A stretch of DNA of 64,000 nucleotides, from NCBI RefSeq assembly GCF_035117555.1, contig NZ_JAYKPK010000002.1, positions 248,001 to 312,000 of the forward strand, read 5' to 3'. Origin of the DNA: Yoonia sp035117555. Its GTDB lineage: Bacteria > Pseudomonadota > Alphaproteobacteria > Rhodobacterales > Rhodobacteraceae. The notes beneath the pieces were generated by a model. That model was not told where the DNA came from and searched no databases. It saw only the letters and a list, made by a program, of their open reading frames with translations. Position 1 is the first letter of the stretch, and every line of letters begins with the position of its first letter. The translations under genes were made by a program, and so were the position numbers. Of this stretch, positions 61,283 through 64,000 are shown piece by piece.

Positions 61283-63709
61283 ATGAAACAAAGACTTGTG
61301 ATTATCGGGGCCGGTATGGCCTCTGGCCGGATGCTGGAACTGCTGTTTGAGGCGGGGGGCGATTTCGACGTCACCCTGTTCAATGCTGAACCGCGTGGCA
61401 ATTATAACCGGCTGATGCTGTCGCCTGTTTTGTCGGGTGAAAAGACCTATGAACAAATCGTCACCCATGATGCGGATTGGTATGCAGCCCAAGGCGTCGA
61501 TTGCCGCTTTGGTGAACCCGTGGTCAGGATCGACCGTGAAAACCGTGTGGTTTATTCCGCCGAAGGCGGCGTGCCCTATGATGCGTTGGTGGTTGCGACC
61601 GGGTCTGCGCCATTCATCGTGCCGGTGCCGGGCAAGGACCTGCCCGGTGTCGTGGCCTACCGCGATCTGGAAGACGCCAATGCGATGATCGCCGCCAGCG
61701 CGCCGGGGGCCAAGGCCGTGGTCATCGGTGGCGGGTTGCTGGGGCTGGAGGCGGCGGCAGGCATGGCCGCGCGCGGGGCCGAGGTGACAGTGATCCACTT
61801 GATGGGTCATCTGATGGAACGGCAGCTGGACCCTGCGGCAGGCTATCTGCTGCAAAAGGACCTCGAAAGCCGGGGCCTGCGCATCCATTGCAACGGCGCG
61901 ACCAAGGCAATCCTTGGCGATGACAAGGTTGAAGCTGTCCTTCTCGAAGACGGCACTGTCTATCCTGCCGATCTGGTCTGCATGGCTGTCGGTATCCGGC
62001 CAGAGGTGCGGCTGGCCAATGACGCGCATCTGACGGTCGGGCGCGGAATCACTGTGGATGACCAGTTGCGTACATCCGATCCCGCGATTTTCGCCCTCGG
62101 TGAGTGCGTGGAACATAACCAGCAATTGTTCGGCCTTGTCGCGCCGCTCTATGATCAGGCGCGAGTGCTGGCCGAAACCTTGCTGGGGCAACAGGGGGCG
62201 TTCAAACCCGTGCAGACCGCGACCAAGCTGAAGGTCACCGGCGTCGATCTGTTCAGCGCCGGTGATTTTGCCGAGGCACCTGGGCGAGAAGATATCGTGT
62301 TCCGCGACCCCGGGCGTGGCGTCTATAAACGGCTGATCATCGAAGGCGACCGCCTGATCGGTGCCGTCATGTATGGGGATACCGCTGATGGCGCGTGGTT
62401 CTTTGACAAGATCAAGACCGGCGCACCAATCAGCGACCAGCGCGATACGCTGATCTTTGGTCCCGCCTATCAGGGAGGATCCGGCGCGGACCCGTTGGCA
62501 GCCGTTGCAGCATTGCCGCTTGAAGCGGAAATTTGCGGCTGCAACGGCATATGCAAAGGCAAGATCATCACGGCCATCGCGGGTGGCGCAAATACGCTGG
62601 ATGCGATCCGCACGGTGACCAAGGCGTCTGCCTCTTGCGGGACCTGCACCGGGCTGGTCGAACAGGTCATGGCGCTGACCCTTGGCGATGGATTCACCGC
62701 CAATGCCAACCCGCCGATGTGCAAATGCACCGATCACACGCATGAAGACGTGCGCCGGTTGATCAAGTCCATGGCGCTGAAATCCATCCCTGCCGTGATG
62801 CAGGAACTGGGATGGCAAACGGTTGGCGGCTGCGCAAGCTGTCGTCCGGCGCTGAATTACTATCTGATTGCCGACTGGCCGCTGGATTATGCCGATGACC
62901 GCCAATCGCGCTTCGTCAACGAACGCAACCACGCCAATATCCAGAAAGACGGCACTTATTCGGTGGTGCCGCGCATGTGGGGCGGTGTCACCACCTCTGC
63001 CGAATTGCGCGCCATAGCCGATGCCGCCGATAAATACGCTGTGCCGATGATCAAGGTCACGGGCGGTCAGCGCATTGACCTGCTGGGCGTGCAGAAACAG
63101 GATTTGCCGGCGATCTGGTCGGATTTCAACGCTGCCGGGATGGTATCAGGCCATGCCTATGCCAAGGGGCTGCGGACGGTGAAAACCTGTGTCGGCAAGG
63201 ACTTCTGCCGTTTTGGCACGCAGGATTCTACCGGTCTGGGGATCAAGCTGGAAAAGCTGCTTTGGGGGTCGTGGACACCTGCAAAGGTGAAACTGGGTGT
63301 CTCCGGCTGCCCGCGCAATTGTGCCGAGGCGACCTGCAAGGATATCGGCGTGATCTGCGTCGACAGCGGTTATCAGATCAGCGTGGCGGGTGCTGCGGGG
63401 ATGGATGTGAAAGAAACCGAAGCCTTGATCACCGTCGCGACAGAGGAAGAGGTGCTGGAAGTCACCGCCGCCTTTGTCCAGCTGTACCGCGAGAACGCGC
63501 GCTATCTGCACCGGATATATAAATGGGTCGCCGCTGTCGGGCTGGACTGGTGCCATGACCAGATCAGCGATCCGGTGATCCGGCGCGCGCTTTATGACCG
63601 GTTCATGCTCAGCCAGTCGGTTTATCAGGTTGATCCTTGGGCCGAACTTGCCGCGCGCCCTGCTGATTGGGCGCCGGTGGCTGATTTGACGATAAGGGCG
63701 GCAGAATGA
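61283..63709 (+). CDS. nirB: Assimilatory nitrite reductase (NADH/NADPH) large subunit
   Basis: NirB reduces nitrite to ammonium. The 808-residue protein has an N-terminal FAD fold (LVIIGAGMASGRMLELLFEA, about 5-24), a second nucleotide fold (AVVIGGGLLGLEAAAGMAAR, about 146-165), a BFD-like iron-sulfur domain (CGCNGICKGKI and SCGTCTGLVEQ, about 417-466) and the siroheme/4Fe4S part with TCVGKDFCRFG (about 636-646) and GCPRNCAEATCKD (about 675-687). All ligands are present. It overlaps nirD by 4 bases. Confidence 0.95.
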   Translation: MKQRLVIIGAGMASGRMLELLFEAGGDFDVTLFNAEPRGNYNRLMLSPVLSGEKTYEQIVTHDADWYAAQGVDCRFGEPVVRIDRENRVVYSAEGGVPYDALVVATGSAPFIVPVPGKDLPGVVAYRDLEDANAMIAASAPGAKAVVIGGGLLGLEAAAGMAARGAEVTVIHLMGHLMERQLDPAAGYLLQKDLESRGLRIHCNGATKAILGDDKVEAVLLEDGTVYPADLVCMAVGIRPEVRLANDAHLTVGRGITVDDQLRTSDPAIFALGECVEHNQQLFGLVAPLYDQARVLAETLLGQQGAFKPVQTATKLKVTGVDLFSAGDFAEAPGREDIVFRDPGRGVYKRLIIEGDRLIGAVMYGDTADGAWFFDKIKTGAPISDQRDTLIFGPAYQGGSGADPLAAVAALPLEAEICGCNGICKGKIITAIAGGANTLDAIRTVTKASASCGTCTGLVEQVMALTLGDGFTANANPPMCKCTDHTHEDVRRLIKSMALKSIPAVMQELGWQTVGGCASCRPALNYYLIADWPLDYADDRQSRFVNERNHANIQKDGTYSVVPRMWGGVTTSAELRAIADAADKYAVPMIKVTGGQRIDLLGVQKQDLPAIWSDFNAAGMVSGHAYAKGLRTVKTCVGKDFCRFGTQDSTGLGIKLEKLLWGSWTPAKVKLGVSGCPRNCAEATCKDIGVICVDSGYQISVAGAAGMDVKETEALITVATEEEVLEVTAAFVQLYRENARYLHRIYKWVAAVGLDWCHDQISDPVIRRALYDRFMLSQSVYQVDPWAELAARPADWAPVADLTIRAAE

Positions 63710-64000
63710 GCAATTTCATCGATATCGCCGCCCTTGCAGACATCCCGCGCCAAGGCGCGCGGCTGGTCAAAACCGCGCAAGGCTGCGTCGCGCTGTTCCG
63801 CACGGCGGATGATCAGGTCTTCGCGCTGGATGACCGCTGCCCGCACAAAGGCGGCCCTTTGTCCGAAGGGATCGTGCATGGCGCGGCTGTGACCTGCCCG
63901 CTGCATGGCTGGGTGTTCGACATGACCACGGGGCAGGCGCAGGGCGCGGATGACGGACAGGTCCAGACCTTCGCCGTGCGGGTTGAGGGCGGTCGAGTGC
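63706..64000 (+). CDS. nirD: Nitrite reductase small subunit NirD, partial
   Basis: The first 98 codons of the Rieske-like small subunit that works with NirB; it runs off the right edge. It starts MSNFIDIAALADIPRQGARL and has complete Rieske ligands, CPHKGGPLSEG (about 40-50) and CPLHGWVFD (about 60-68). Its ATG overlaps the nirB stop. A nitrate reductase gene (nasA type) probably follows outside the window, which is an inference from similar clusters. Confidence 0.93.
   Translation, partial: MSNFIDIAALADIPRQGARLVKTAQGCVALFRTADDQVFALDDRCPHKGGPLSEGIVHGAAVTCPLHGWVFDMTTGQAQGADDGQVQTFAVRVEGGRV

Noticed and set aside
61250..62932. 560-residue open frame on the minus strand across nirB
   Set aside because: Antisense to a complete nirB with all cofactor motifs; no domain or ribosome site.
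1..64000. tRNA, rRNA, CRISPR arrays, insertion sequences and prophage genes
   Set aside because: None seen: intergenic gaps are short, no tandem spacer-repeat arrays, no transposase or integrase motifs, and base composition looks even apart from the putative origin.

Overview
The window is a gene-dense alphaproteobacterial chromosome segment of fairly high G+C. Gene order, Rieske and Tat features, and the protein sequences fit Rhodobacterales (Roseobacter group; a Yoonia/Loktanella-like genus is only a guess). I see no phage, insertion sequence, CRISPR array, tRNA or rRNA. Almost every gene is a recognisable, intact housekeeping or transport gene.

Bases 1-14400 look like the replication-origin region. 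dnaQ-coaE-aroE-maf run leftward and hemJ-rho-mnmE-mnmG-rsmG-parA-parB run rightward. Between them lies an AT-rich gap of about 0.4 kb (2379-2789) with one perfect and several near-perfect DnaA boxes, the best oriC candidate. Two perfect 16-bp parS palindromes lie inside the 5' ends of mnmG and rsmG, a few kb from the putative origin and just upstream of parAB. Next come hemW-rdgB-rph (leftward) and hrcA-grpE (rightward), a heat-shock control pair.

Bases 14400-38600 hold mutS, a malic enzyme-phosphotransacetylase fusion (maeB) coupled to a PfkB kinase, argG with a SCP2-domain partner, Nudix hydrolases, the chaperone hslO, a CCA-adding enzyme, two translationally coupled ABC exporter half-transporters, a TrmA/RlmD-type RNA methyltransferase, two small putative lipoproteins (YkuD and CAP domains), hemH, an NDUFAF5-like methyltransferase, comF, a grxC-nitrilase-marR operon, a large RTX-Hint protein and ubiG.

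Bases 38600-53300 hold a proline iminopeptidase followed by a complete peptide-type ABC importer (two permeases, a fused double ATPase and a Tat-type binding protein). The rimP-nusA-ylxR-infB transcription/translation operon follows; an intrinsic terminator sits just before rimP and may act as an attenuator. mutT-argJ-parvulin run leftward, then secA rightward.

Bases 56200-64000 are a nitrate/nitrite assimilation cluster: nasT-nasS, a leader RNA, nrtA-nrtB-nrtD-like transporter genes, nirB and the start of nirD. The leader at 58099-58207 contains two small hairpins, each with a six-base loop having A at position 1 and G at position 4, followed by an intrinsic terminator. That is the architecture expected for an RNA bound by the ANTAR-domain antiterminator NasT, encoded immediately upstream. 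This is the most interesting regulatory element in the window.
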